A stretch of DNA of 18,644 nucleotides from Dictyocoela muelleri (lineage: Eukaryota; Microsporidia), in assembly GCA_016256075.1 (NCBI GenBank), contig SDVU01000170.1, forward strand, positions 1-18,644. The letters are read 5' to 3'. Positions 9,537 to 17,703 of the stretch are shown piece by piece (the first letter of the stretch is position 1; each line of letters opens with the position of its first letter). The position numbers and the translations under genes are program-made. Below the pieces are notes generated by a model that saw only the letters and a program-made list of their open reading frames with translations, ran no database searches and was not told the origin of the DNA.

Positions 9537-11315
9537 CAGTGAAACCTCCATTTAGCGGTCCCTCTTATATCGGTTTTATGCGTTTATCGGTTAGTTATGT
9601 TAAAAAATAAAAACCTTGAAAATTTTTATAGTTAAATCACTGCCTCGATTTATCGGTTTTTACATTTCTATTATATCGGTCTTAAAAATTATAATCACCC
9701 CTTAAAAATTAAAGCAAAAAAACTTCATGAAAACGATTAAATAAGGAAGAAAAACTGTCTATACTTGATTTTGCCAGCAAGAATAAGAATTTAACGCATA
9801 AAGAAATATCTTTTGAGTTCAAAGTACCAAAATCTATAATATACGATATTTTGAGATGTTCCAATGACATCGTAGAAAAGACAGCTGCCCCCGCTAAAAA
9901 TTTTGTAACACAAGAATTTAATGACAAAATATTTGAATGGTTTGTTTTAAAAAAAAGAAGACTGTGCGCCATACAAGACATAAACCTTCAAGAGATGACG
10001 CTTGATATTGCAAAAATTTATAATGTTAAAAACTTTAAAGCTTCAAACAATAGCTCCAAAAATTTAAAGCAAGATATAACATAAGCAGCCGGTTCATTAA
10101 AGGTGAAGCAGGTCTGGTTGATAACGAGGTTATAAATTCTTTCAAAGATATTTATAAAGAAAAGATAAAATGTTATGCTCCTAGTGATATTTTTAATTGT
10201 GACGAGACGAGTATCTTTTACAAATGCACTCCAAGTAAAACTCTGTGTTTAAAAAACGAAGATCAAATCAGTAGAAAGTTTTCCAAGGAGAGAATTACTA
10301 TCCTATTTTGCGTCAGCATGAGCGGGGAGAAGTTAAATCCCCTATTAATCGGAAAATTTAAATCACCAAGGGGATTTAAAGATTTAAAATGAGATAAACT
10401 AAAGATATCGTACCATTTCAATAAAAATTCGTAAATGAATTTAACAATTTTTAAAAAATGGCTTGATGATTTGAATATAACAATGATGAAACAGAACAGA
10501 AAAATTTTACTGATATTGGACAATGCACTCGTCCATCCTGTTGGTCTTGAGTTTAGCAATTTAGAATTCTTTTACTTTCCTCCAGGGGTAACTTCTAAAA
10601 TTCAGCCTTTGGACCAAAGCATTATAAAAACATTGAAAACCTATTATAAAAAGAATTTAAATGCAAAAATAAATCTTGAACAGGATATTTCCAGTGAAAA
10701 ACTTCATAAAGATCTTATAAAAAGATTTAGACTTGTAGATTCACTGAAATTGATATTAGAATCTTGAATAACGTTTCTGAGGAGACCATAATCAATTGTT
10801 ACAAAAATGCAATCACTAATTCAATGGTATATTTAAATGAACGATCCGCGTCCGAAGATGATGAGTCTTCTGAGAATTTAAAAAACAACTTTTCTTGCTA
10901 TGGGGTAGATAATGATGACGAAAATTTCCTTGAATAGACTAAGAAAGAAATATTAAAGATATTTTCGAGTAAAAATGGAGATTATATAAAAAATGATGTA
11001 GAGTAGGAGGAAGATGAACCTCTTTTATTCGTGATATTAATCGTGTCCTCAGCCATCTAGAGGCTTATTTTGGCGTCACAAAGTAAAAGAACTATTTTTT
11101 AAAATAATATCCTGAAGATTTAGAAATCATTTACTCCTTAAAAAAAAGGTTTTAGAAGATAAAAAATCCAAAAGAAAGATTAATCTGTTAGACTTTTTTA
11201 GAAAAAGAAACTAAATAAAAATTATTTTATGTAAAATATTCTGGCCGATAATTCTTTTACATCGGTCATCACTATTTTAGGTCACCGTGGAAGACTGTTA
11301 AAGGGAGGAATACTG
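9537..11315 (+). mobile_element. Tigger/pogo-like transposon, full length with TA duplication
   Basis: The element starts CAGTGAAACCTCC at 9537 and ends GGAGGAATACTG at 11315; the right end read in reverse begins CAGTATTCCTCC, and inverted similarity continues to about base 28. It is flanked by TA at 9535-9536 and 11316-11317, the target duplication expected of Tc1/mariner superfamily elements. Several ATCGGT motifs recur just inside the left end. At 1779 bp it is close to a normal length for a Tigger-like element carrying one transposase. Confidence 0.88.
9727..11214 (+). pseudogene. Tigger/pogo (DDE_1) transposase, decayed
   Basis: All expected parts are present in order. The N-terminal CENP-B-like helix-turn-helix includes KRLNKEEKLSILDFASK and HKEISFEFKVPKS (9731-9870). 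The second DNA-binding domain includes FEWF and NFKASN (9925-10084). The catalytic core has GEAG, the first Asp in FNCDETSIFYK (10201), the second in LILDNALVHP (10519) and the third in QPLDQSI (10612). An acidic stretch SASEDDESSE follows, and a terminal INLLDFFRKRN ends at a TAA at 11212-11214. The ATG at 9727 is followed by an extra A that shifts frame. Other breaks are a frameshift near 10080, stops at 10390 (TGA) and 10432 (TAA), a frameshift near 10757, and further stops and shifts after 10935. A CCCC precedes the ATG at 9698-9701. Confidence 0.88.
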
Positions 11316-11849
11316 TATACTTTTATTTCAAATTTATTTAATTGTTCAACTATCTAAATTACATCTTTTATTACCATTTTATTTTTCTTTTTAATATTAA
11401 AATTCGACCAAAAACTTTTAATATTGTTGGTATGTGTACCATAAAGTGCTGCGAATCAAAAACTGTAATAATAAGCTTATGTTGTAAACTAATTTTTTGC
11501 ACATTGATTTATAATTCATTTCATGTTGTCGCTTTAGATAAATTATAATATGGATTAAGTTATTTATAATTAATATCCGCCATTAAAGAGTAAATGAAAT
11601 GGAAATACGCTGAAATATTTTATTTTTAAATTTTAAATTTGACCTAAATTAACAAAAGTTACAATAACATCAGTATTTTATATTTTTAATTTATAATTTT
11701 TTAAAAAAAAACATGCCATCACATTTTAAAAAACTTTTTTGGCTGATAATATCTTATAATCATTAATAATTAAATCGTGTCATCACAATTCAAAAATATT
11801 TTCGTTAATTTTAAATTAATATGGGTCATTAATTAAATTTTAAAAAATT
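11316..11849. other. Spacer between Tigger element and integrase fossil
   Basis: AT-rich, with no recognised gene; a 68-codon open frame at 11342-11548 looks accidental. Confidence 0.4.
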
Positions 11850-11904
11850 GCTTATGTTTAGAAAGACGCCTACCCCATGGTATGCATTTATCTAAACAAG
11901 CTCT
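11850..11904. repeat. Palindromic copy of the AGAGCTTCTTTAGAAAG terminal motif
   Basis: GCTTATGTTTAGAAAGACGC (11850 onward) faces an inverted partner ending AAACAAGCTCT at 11904, with CCATGG in the middle. Each arm resembles the sequences at 9350-9375 and, inverted, at 16305-16334. It may be an element end, or two ends brought together. Confidence 0.5.
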
Positions 11905-12762
11905 TAATTAATCCACTTCTTTCGCTATTATCATTTCTAATGAATAACAAATCGTCAATGCTCTTAAGAACATAATAAAATATATCATAAAAATCACTAT
12001 CTAATGTGTTTCTTTTAGCTTTTTTGTTATTATCGAAATATTTTCAAGTAAAACACGATTACCCCGATTAAATAACGCTTATAGTTTTTTTTTAATTTTT
12101 ATATAAATTCGCAACATAATTTTCATATTTATTTTTTAATTAGAACTAGATAGTGTTTTAGAAGAAATGGTATTTATTCATAGCATTATTTGTCGAAAGG
12201 AGTGAAATGGTGTACATGATGTTGCGCGCTGTACGCTATTATTATATTGATGAACAACATCTCTTAAAACATTAATCCATTTTTTATTTACCATAAAGAC
12301 ATTTTGAAAGTCTTCTTTTAAATTTCCTATTGAATCGTTCATTTTGACACTGTGATTCTGATATCTGGGCATTCCTTTTATATGTACAATCAAATAATTT
12401 TTAATTATATTATTTAAATCAGAATTTCAGAATTATTTCCCATTATCAGTTTGTAATTTTTCCCACCTACCTTTAACTGCACATAATTCATCTAATTTTT
12501 CAGCTACAGTTTGTCTATTTTTATTATAAAGGGGATATCAAAATGCAAATTTGCAGAAACTATCGATACAATTTAAAATATATTTATAAACATCATTAGA
12601 AGAGACATGTTTTTAAATCAATTATATCTATAAACAATCTTTCATGTATTATTGTACTGTGATATAGGCAATTATTTACTTTCTTTTAAATAATTAGATA
12701 TTTGCAAGCACACACTTTTAAATATACTCTCTAAAAATTTCTCGTTTTATACCGATATATTA
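11880..12762 (-). pseudogene. Integrase (rve-type) fossil, C-terminal portion
   Basis: The minus strand carries recognisable pieces of a retroviral-type integrase core: a TDNG motif near 12437-12453 and, in the open stretch 12178-12393, a YNNSVQRATSCTPFHSF block typical of the end of the integrase core. Basic, protein-like sequence follows down to about 11880. The family could be Ginger-like, Polinton-like or an LTR-type integrase. It is broken at several points and is an old fossil. The other part of the same gene lies beyond the inserted composite element, at 15192-15450. Confidence 0.6.
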
Positions 12763-12890
12763 TGTCTCGCGCCCAGTGCGCGACATTTTTAATAAATAAT
12801 TAAAAAATAGCCTTTGTGGGAGTTTAACCCTGGTAAGTATAGCCACAGTAATAATTATGTACCACTGAACCAGAAGACAAAGAATGTTAA
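12763..12890 (-). repeat. Left inverted arm with tRNA-His-like sequence
   Basis: On the minus strand: GTTCAGTGGTAC (A-box-like), then TTACTGTGGC (a His-type GTG anticodon loop context), then GGGTTAAACTCCC (a decayed B box), followed by GGCTATTTTTTAATTATTTA and TGTCGCGC. Distances between these blocks match the right arm and a normal tRNA-His. The anticodon stem pairs poorly, so it is not a working tRNA gene. Confidence 0.6.
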
Positions 12891-13425
12891 AAAATAAACA
12901 ATATAAATAATTTTTTTATTAATAAATAAATTTAAAAACTATAATTAAGAATAAATACTTTATTTTGTATATGTGATAGAAACTATACGTAAATATTTCA
13001 GAAAAAATTCTATTGTTACATTTTTAGACTTTTTACTTGACTTTCATAAACAATTTTTAGTACTCCTACGGTTTATTGACTTAGAAAAAAGAGATTAGAG
13101 AAATTTATAAACAATATATGTGATTTTTTGCTGATTATAAGTCTTGGAACATTTTTTATGAATTAAAATTCATTGCCAAATTTAGTAATTTACAAGGCTA
13201 ATTATAATAGATACTTAAATTTATAAAAATAATAAAAATTTTCTCGGGATTTATAATTAGCAAAAAAATTTATAAATCTTTAGTGTTTATACTTTTTCTT
13301 AAGTTTTTGTTAGGTCTCTAAACGGTTCGAGTACCAAAATTTTACCATATTAGTCAATATTTCTTCCTTATATTACCATAATATTTGTACTTGATTATAA
13401 TTTGTTTAATTTTTAGACTAAATGG
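12891..13425. other. AT-rich spacer inside the composite element
   Basis: No gene seen. An isolated ACGGTTCGAGTACC near 13320 looks like a B box but has no A-box partner that I could recognise. Confidence 0.4.
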
Positions 13426-15033
13426 CAGTCCGAAAACTCGCATTCGGCGAGTTTTCGGATTAAAAAAGGGGAGTTTTCCGTAAACTCACCGTAAAAATAA
13501 AAATAGTTAAAAATCACAAAAAAATGAAAGATTAAAGAAATTATGATGAAAAACAATTAAAACAATAAAATTAAAAGTTTAAACTTTTTAATTAAATATC
13601 AAATTTATGATAATTTAAATTTTATGCACTCATCTAAGTATTCAAAAAATTCAAGATCAATATAATTTTTGTAATTATTTAAAATTATTATGAGATTTTT
13701 ATTTTGTTGTTTACTTTTAATACGGCCTGTTAATAAATTGTTAATAGTCAGCTTTGTTTTTTTTTCTTGCATTTTCAATATATCAATAATTTTTCCAATA
13801 TTCTCCGAATTTTTTGTTATAAAAGAATTCAAATGCTTGTGCCATGCCTCAAGACTATTTGTTGTTGTAGGCAGATTTGATAAAATTCTTTCATTTACTG
13901 ACCAGAAATCTTTTCTTTTTGTTAAATCATCTTTTGGAAAAAGAAAACTTCTTTCGAAAAAGCGTAAAAGCTCTATAGATTCACTCAATCCGATCACAGA
14001 AAGCTTTAACTTTTGGTATTCATAATCAATATTTTGTACGGGTACGTAGCTTAATAACAATAAATAACTCACAAACTTTCTAAAATTTTCATTATTTTTA
14101 TAAGCTACTACCAAATTAAGATCTTGAATCTTCCGCCAAATAATCTGCGAAAAATGAAAATTGCAACCAAAAAATTTAGCACTAGGAAAAATATTACTTG
14201 CAGCTTTTACAATACTTATTTCAAAGTCTGAATGATGCATCCTTTAAAATCCCCTATTTTTTCTTTTATATGATTAAAAATAAACTTATATGATTCTAAA
14301 TTTTTCTTTTTCATAAAAGCATATAAAATCGGAATTCTCTTGTTAAAAAAAAATTATATGGACGACAAATAATTGTATAAATCCTCTTGGGGCAGATTTA
14401 AACGTTGCATCACATAAAATACAATCTATTCTTTCTGCTAATTTTAATGTTTCGTTTCTATAGAAAATAATAATTCGGCTTTCATCGTTTTTTCCAGTAT
14501 CACATTGTAAAAATAGCTCACCGTCATGTGTGAACTTATACATTTCTAAAATATCATCGGCGTGTTTTACTATTGGTTGTTGGTTTATTCGTCGCAAGCG
14601 CACGTAATAATCTCTTAAATTATCGACATTTCCGATATTTTTTAATTCTTAATTTGAAAAATTCGATGTTGAATTTAGCAATGCAATATCAAATGCATCT
14701 CTTGTATTTTCAGCTTTGTTTTTTAAACTTTTATTCAACTCCATTCGTATAATTTTACTGGTTTCCTTATCATGGTGATGTTCTATAATGCTTAGAACAT
14801 TTTTTATATCAAAATCGGTGTATAATCGGCCTCGACAATGTTTTTTCGAACACCTCCACGACAAACACTCTTTATTTTTTCTGTCAAAAACATAAATATA
14901 TTCATCGTATATTATTTTTTGACGATTTCTTTGTGTTTTTAAAATTTTTAATTCTTTCATAAGGGTAAGTTGAGTTTTCGGAAAACTCAACTTTTTTTGT
15001 CCGAAAACTCACCTTCGGTGAGTTTTCGGACAG
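13426..15033 (-). mobile_element. MULE transposon unit with hairpin-bearing ends
   Basis: The ends match as inverted repeats, C(A/T)GTCCGAAAACTC... Each end folds on itself. Left: TCCGAAAACTCG (13429-13440) with its exact complement at 13448-13459, then a second palindrome GAGTTTTCCGTAAACTC (13471-13487). Right: a perfect 15-bp hairpin (14999-15013 / 15017-15031, loop TTC) and a perfect palindrome at 14967-14993. The unit holds one MULE transposase gene on the minus strand. No 9-bp target duplication was found at these ends, and the right end abuts the tRNA-like arm directly, so this unit may be part of a larger element. Confidence 0.75.
13605..14960 (-). pseudogene. MULE transposase with FLYWCH zinc finger
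   Basis: The protein is about 450 residues long. Its N-terminal FLYWCH-type zinc finger has WRC-x4-C and an HHH cluster about 20 residues later (14870-14770), which would bind the element's ends. The MULE catalytic domain has the first Asp in CDATFKSAP (14409-14411), the second in SDFE (14226-14228), the family's C-x2-H in GCNFHFSQ, and a Glu in TNSLEAWHKHLN (13848-13850). I prefer the ATG at 14960, preceded by TACCCTT, because the ATG at 14990 lies inside the terminal palindrome. Breaks: one in-frame TAA at 14649, a frameshift in the A9 run near 14345, and another near 14238. Few breaks and intact catalytic residues suggest a fairly young loss. Confidence 0.85.
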
Positions 15034-15191
15034 CGTCTTGGTCCTTTAGTTCAGTGGTACACAATTATTACTGTGGCTACACTTATCAGGTTTCAACTCC
15101 CATAAAGGCTATTTTTAATTATTTATTAAAAATGTCGCTCACTGGCCGCATGTCGCGCGCTGGGAGCATTTCGCGCGCTGAGCGCGCGACA
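15034..15191 (+). repeat. Right inverted arm with tRNA-His-like sequence
   Basis: CCTTTAGTTCAGTGGTAC starts a tRNA-like segment at about 15042 with an A box, CTGTGGC in the anticodon-loop position and GGTTTCAACTCC as a B box, closing with TAAAGG, which pairs with CCTTTA (6 bp). Distances from A box to anticodon loop (25 nt) and on to the B box (23 nt) equal those of a eukaryotic tRNA-His. The D, anticodon and T stems are degenerate. After GGCTATTTTTAATTATTTAT come three CGCGC(G/T)CTGRG-type units to the element's end. Confidence 0.6.
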
Positions 15192-15450
15192 TATTACTCT
15201 ATAAATTTTTTAAATAATTTATCAGCGCAAATATGGGAAAGATTATGCTGGTTACAAAGAAAAATTCCAATTTTCGTTCTCTTCCATAAACATATAAAAA
15301 TTTTAAAAATACATGTATCTAATGTTTTTAATTTCCCATCTTCGAATTTCATAATTTTAGTTTTTGAAATAAAATTCTTTTTTTTTCCAACCACTTATTT
15401 CCTTTGGTAAGATACAAATCTCAAATATTTTATGTAATTATTTATTTTTT
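15192..15450 (-). pseudogene. Integrase fossil, N-terminal portion
   Basis: The open stretch 15194-15394 on the minus strand ends with HNLSHICADKLFKKF, a His-x3-His arrangement like the start of the zinc-binding (HHCC) domain in front of retroviral-type integrase cores. The remaining fossil continues on the other side of the inserted composite element at 12762. The fossil is broken. Family as for 11880-12762. Confidence 0.5.
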
Positions 15451-16074
15451 CCTCGCTTTTTATGGGTTTTTTACTCATGGGGTAATAATATTTATGTTTT
15501 CAAAATATTAAAATAATTTATAATTTAAATATTTGTGTGTTTTTGGCGGTATTAAATTTAATTATCAAAAAATGATTTTTTATTAATAAATTAAATGTGT
15601 GCTTTTGGCTGCCCACCAAATCTATATCAAAGTATTAATAAATTTTTTTGATAAAAATTTATTCATAAATTAAATGTGTGTTTTTGGCGAAATGTGTTTT
15701 TGGCGAAATGTGTTTTTGATTTCTGACAATTAATAGGGAAAATGAAGTTTATGTGACTGCAAAAATAAGGCAAATGGTCTTCTCCAATAAAATATTGACC
15801 TAATTTCTGAAACAGCAAGAAAAGGCTTACTTTGTTGTTTTTTTCCAAAAGGAAAAATATTGAGCTTGTCGGTTTATTAAAAATTATATTATAATTATTG
15901 AATTTTGTTTTTTTAATATTTTTTTATTCATTAAAATATTGAGTTAAAATCATAGAAAAAACATAGACATCCTTTTGGGGTCCTAAATTCGTCTCGTGAC
16001 CCACAATTTTGCAACAAACTATCCCTATTCTTCGAAATTATTAGATAATAATTTAATTATAACTTTTCTTCGAA
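15451..16074. other. Spacer between integrase fossil and its putative right end
   Basis: No gene is recognised apart from the short tandem repeats at 15531-15718. A 61-codon open frame at 15663-15848 on the minus strand starts within the flank and runs into those repeats, and is probably accidental. Confidence 0.4.
15531..15718 (+). repeat. AAATGTGTGTTTTTGGCG repeats
   Basis: Five copies of AAATGTGTGTTTTTGGC-type sequence occur, at 15531, 15593, 15672, 15690 and 15706. The first three are spaced 60-80 bp apart and share preceding AT-rich sequence (ATAAATTA before the second and third); the last three are tightly packed. Confidence 0.75.
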
Positions 16075-16204
16075 ATCCCCATCCTCTAAGAAAAATGCCG
16101 TAAACTACGAAATATGGCGTTTACAAAGGATAATATAAAGAAGATTTTATTATCCCGTACCAATACCATATTTCGTAGTTTACTTGTTTTTCCTAGAGTG
16201 GGAT
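16075..16204. mobile_element. Small foldback (MITE-like) element, 130 bp
   Basis: ATCCCCATCCTCTAAGAAAAA at the left is mirrored by the right arm ending GTGGGAT at 16204. The inner 18 bases GTAAACTACGAAATATGG (16100-16117) match perfectly in reverse at 16166-16183. The loop contains GGATAATATAAAG, which also occurs twice near 7680-7722. No coding capacity. Confidence 0.7.
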
Positions 16205-16260
16205 CTTTAAGGATAGATCGAAATAAATATTTTTAGAATAATTGAAAAAAATAAATTTTA

Positions 16261-16334
16261 TTTTAAATAAAAATATTTTAACTTTGCTCAAAAGGGGACC
16301 GCCTGGAGGTAGACATCTTTCGAAAGGAGCTCTC
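16261..16334 (-). repeat. Inverted copy of the AGAGCTTCTTTAGAAAG terminal motif
   Basis: Read on the minus strand, AGAGCTCCTTTCGAAAGATG, then CTACC, CAGGCGG and CCCC, aligns with 9350-9413 for about 60 bp. It is the candidate right end of the integrase-bearing fossil. Confidence 0.5.
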
Positions 16335-16344
16335 TATAAAGTGA

Positions 16345-17190
16345 TTATAGTTGTTCCATTATAGTATAAGTGATTAACAATTATTATAATATTAAAATGA
16401 TCCGAAATATGGTCTACTAAGTGTGGGATAGTGAGGCGAATCATCTCGGCAAAACAATAGTAGATGTGAAAAATAATGGAAAGCTGTAAATTATCGGGCT
16501 GTAAGCATAATCCATCTAGAAATTTTTAAAAAATAGGATATTATAGCCAGATAGCCAAGTGGTTAACACATTGAACCTACCATACATTTAAGTATCTGGT
16601 TCGAATTCCGCTGACTCCACATTAATAAAAAATTTGTATTGACATTAAGCGCTCAAAAAATATAGAAATATACTGATAATATACAGTTGTTCCAGTGCGA
16701 TATAACTGAATTAGACTTGGTATAATATGAAAATGAACTAGAAAAGATTCACATAGGTGTTGGATGAGTGCGGAGACGCATCTCAGCAAATTAAGTAGTG
16801 AAAAAATTAAAATTAATGAAAAGCCTTTATAATCTATATCCTGCGAGTCATTGAAAAAACGAAAATAGCATATACATCCTGTCTTCAGGGTAGCTTAGGA
16901 GTAATGTTTATAGAATACCAGGAACCCAGGTCTGAATTCCATGGTTGGAGACAACTCTCAGGGTTTTTAATTATGGATATTGTCAGTGTGTACTAAAGGT
17001 GAAAAAAAAATACAGCAAAATTTTATCTATATTTTGCTGTCATTGTAAAAAGGATAAATAAGTTTATTGCCGGGTAGTTTAAGAGTGATGTATAATTTAA
17101 CAAAAATAACCAAAGTTCAAAAAAAATCAACAGATAGCTCATGAAGTTAAAAATTATGGATATTTTCAGCATTTAATAAAATATATACAG
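16345..17190 (+). repeat. Tandem array of about 340-bp tRNA-like repeat units, locus C
   Basis: Unit bodies at about 16350-16540 and 16690-16880 share GTTGTTCCA, a GAT-GTG/GTGCGG block with CATCTC(G/A)GCAAA, and TAATGGAAAGC-type sequence. Each is followed by a tRNA-like head. The first head (16549-16625) is the best preserved: TAGCCAAGTGGTTAA as A box, GGTTCGAATTCC as B box, then GCTGACTCCAC. The second (16885-16970) has TAGCTTAGGAGTAA and AGGTCTGAATTCC. A third, poorer one (17069-17190) begins GGGTAGTTTAAGAGTGATGTA. Locus B matches this order on the other strand. Active copies could be transcribed by RNA polymerase III; that is inference only. Confidence 0.7.
17012..17040. other. Small perfect hairpin
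   Basis: ACAGCAAAAT (17012-17021) and ATTTTGCTGT (17031-17040) form a perfect 10-bp stem with a 9-nt loop, located between the second and third units of the repeat array. Function unknown. Confidence 0.5.
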
Positions 17191-17351
17191 TTTTAATAAT
17201 ATTTAAGATAAATATAAATAAATATATGTGTTCGAAAAATCATTTATTTAGATTTAAAACGTACTTCAAAAAAACATGTCAACAAAAACAAACCTCGATA
17301 ATATAATTTTAAAGGAGTATAAAAAATTTAAATATATAAATATCAAAATTT

Positions 17352-17364
17352 ATACATTTTATTC
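17352..17364 (-). terminator. Poly(A)-like signal overlapping the PX stop codon
   Basis: The minus strand reads GTTGAATAAAATG across the stop, so the TAA stop is embedded in AATAAA. Overlap of the polyadenylation signal with the end of the gene is common in compact microsporidian genes. Confidence 0.4.
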
Positions 17365-17703
17365 AACATCATTCTGTAAAAATTGTATGGCCTCTTTAGC
17401 CCACTTCTCCTTGTATGAACCATTAACTTCTATAAATTCCACAACACTTCTTAAAAATTTAATAAATAACAATCTTCTTTCTTCAATATCGTGTTTAGTA
17501 ATCCAAAATTTTTTTGGAGGAAAATTTTTAAATTTAATATGTGATTTTGTTTTGTAATATAATTTTAAAAAATCAGAATACCGCTTATATACTTTAGAAT
17601 AACATTTTTTGTAATGTTCTATATTTGTTATTACTACAATTTCGTAATAAATTTTTATATCTTTTTTAATTCGCGGAATTTCTATTTGTATAACCTTTGC
17701 CAT
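17359..17703 (-). CDS. PX-domain phosphoinositide-binding protein
   Basis: This is a 114-residue protein consisting almost entirely of one PX domain, the module that docks sorting proteins on phosphatidylinositol 3-phosphate in endosomal membranes. Visible hallmarks are the VYKRYSDF block (residues 38-45), where the Arg-Tyr pair contacts the lipid head group, a Lys-rich stretch, the proline loop FPPKKFW (61-67), and IEERRLLFIKFLRSVV (73-88), with the Arg pair and helix that normally follow. There is no signal peptide, membrane segment or second domain, so it resembles the small Snx3/Grd19 type of sorting nexin. The frame is intact and intronless, in contrast to everything around it. I chose the first ATG because TCCCTCATTTGA sits directly upstream, as expected for a microsporidian gene. 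The exact orthologue is not assignable. Confidence 0.8.
   Translation of the reverse strand: MAKVIQIEIPRIKKDIKIYYEIVVITNIEHYKKCYSKVYKRYSDFLKLYYKTKSHIKFKNFPPKKFWITKHDIEERRLLFIKFLRSVVEFIEVNGSYKEKWAKEAIQFLQNDVE

Larger units (their letters stand above)
12763..15191 (-). mobile_element. Composite MULE-type element with tRNA-like inverted arms
   Basis: The element begins TGTCTCGCGC at 12763 and ends GCGCGCGACA at 15191, and is flanked by TATTA on both sides (12758-12762 and 15192-15196). Its inverted arms (12763-12890 and 15034-15191) are clearly similar over about 120 bp, including a degenerate tRNA-His-like segment and GGCTATTTTTAATTATTTAT. The right arm carries extra CGCGCGCTG units. Inside are a 535-bp AT-rich spacer (12891-13425) and a MULE transposase unit with hairpin ends (13426-15033). 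Integrase-fossil sequence on either side shows that the element inserted into that older gene. It may be one element with complex ends or a MULE nested inside another element. Confidence 0.65.
9350..16334 (-). mobile_element. Integrase-bearing element fossil with nested insertions (outer span)
   Basis: Two inverted sequences of about 60 bp, AGAGCTTCTTTAGAAAGATG... at 9350 and its counterpart ending at 16334, continue through CTACC, GGCGG and CCC and may be the outermost ends of one old element. A third, palindromic copy at 11850-11904 offers an alternative left end. The integrase-type coding fossil lies between, on the minus strand. A Tigger element (9537-11315) and a composite MULE element (12763-15191) interrupt the span. 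Without these the element would be about 2.8 kb, a size fitting an integrase-type DNA element (Ginger-like) better than a complete LTR retroelement. The copy is broken and is the oldest layer of the cluster. Boundaries are tentative. Confidence 0.4.

Noticed and set aside
9709-10559. Minus-strand open frames in the Tigger element
   Set aside because: Antisense shadows of the Tigger transposase.
13690-14025. 111-codon plus-strand open frame
   Set aside because: Antisense shadow of the MULE transposase.
13417-15042. 9-bp target duplication of the inner MULE unit
   Set aside because: ACTAAATGG and CGTCTTGGT do not match, leaving open whether the unit inserted separately.
15042-15110. Functional tRNA-His gene
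   Set aside because: Spacing fits, but the anticodon stem and T stem do not pair well, and the copy at 12763-12890 is equally degenerate.
12763-15191. LTR retroelement bounded by the two arms
   Set aside because: Ends are TG...CA with a 5-bp duplication, but the arms are inverted, not direct, and the enclosed gene is a MULE transposase.
14970-15410. 146-codon plus-strand open frame
   Set aside because: It runs through the MULE hairpin, the tRNA-like arm and the integrase fossil on the wrong strand; no domain.
17276-17557. 93-codon plus-strand open frame
   Set aside because: Antisense shadow of the PX gene.
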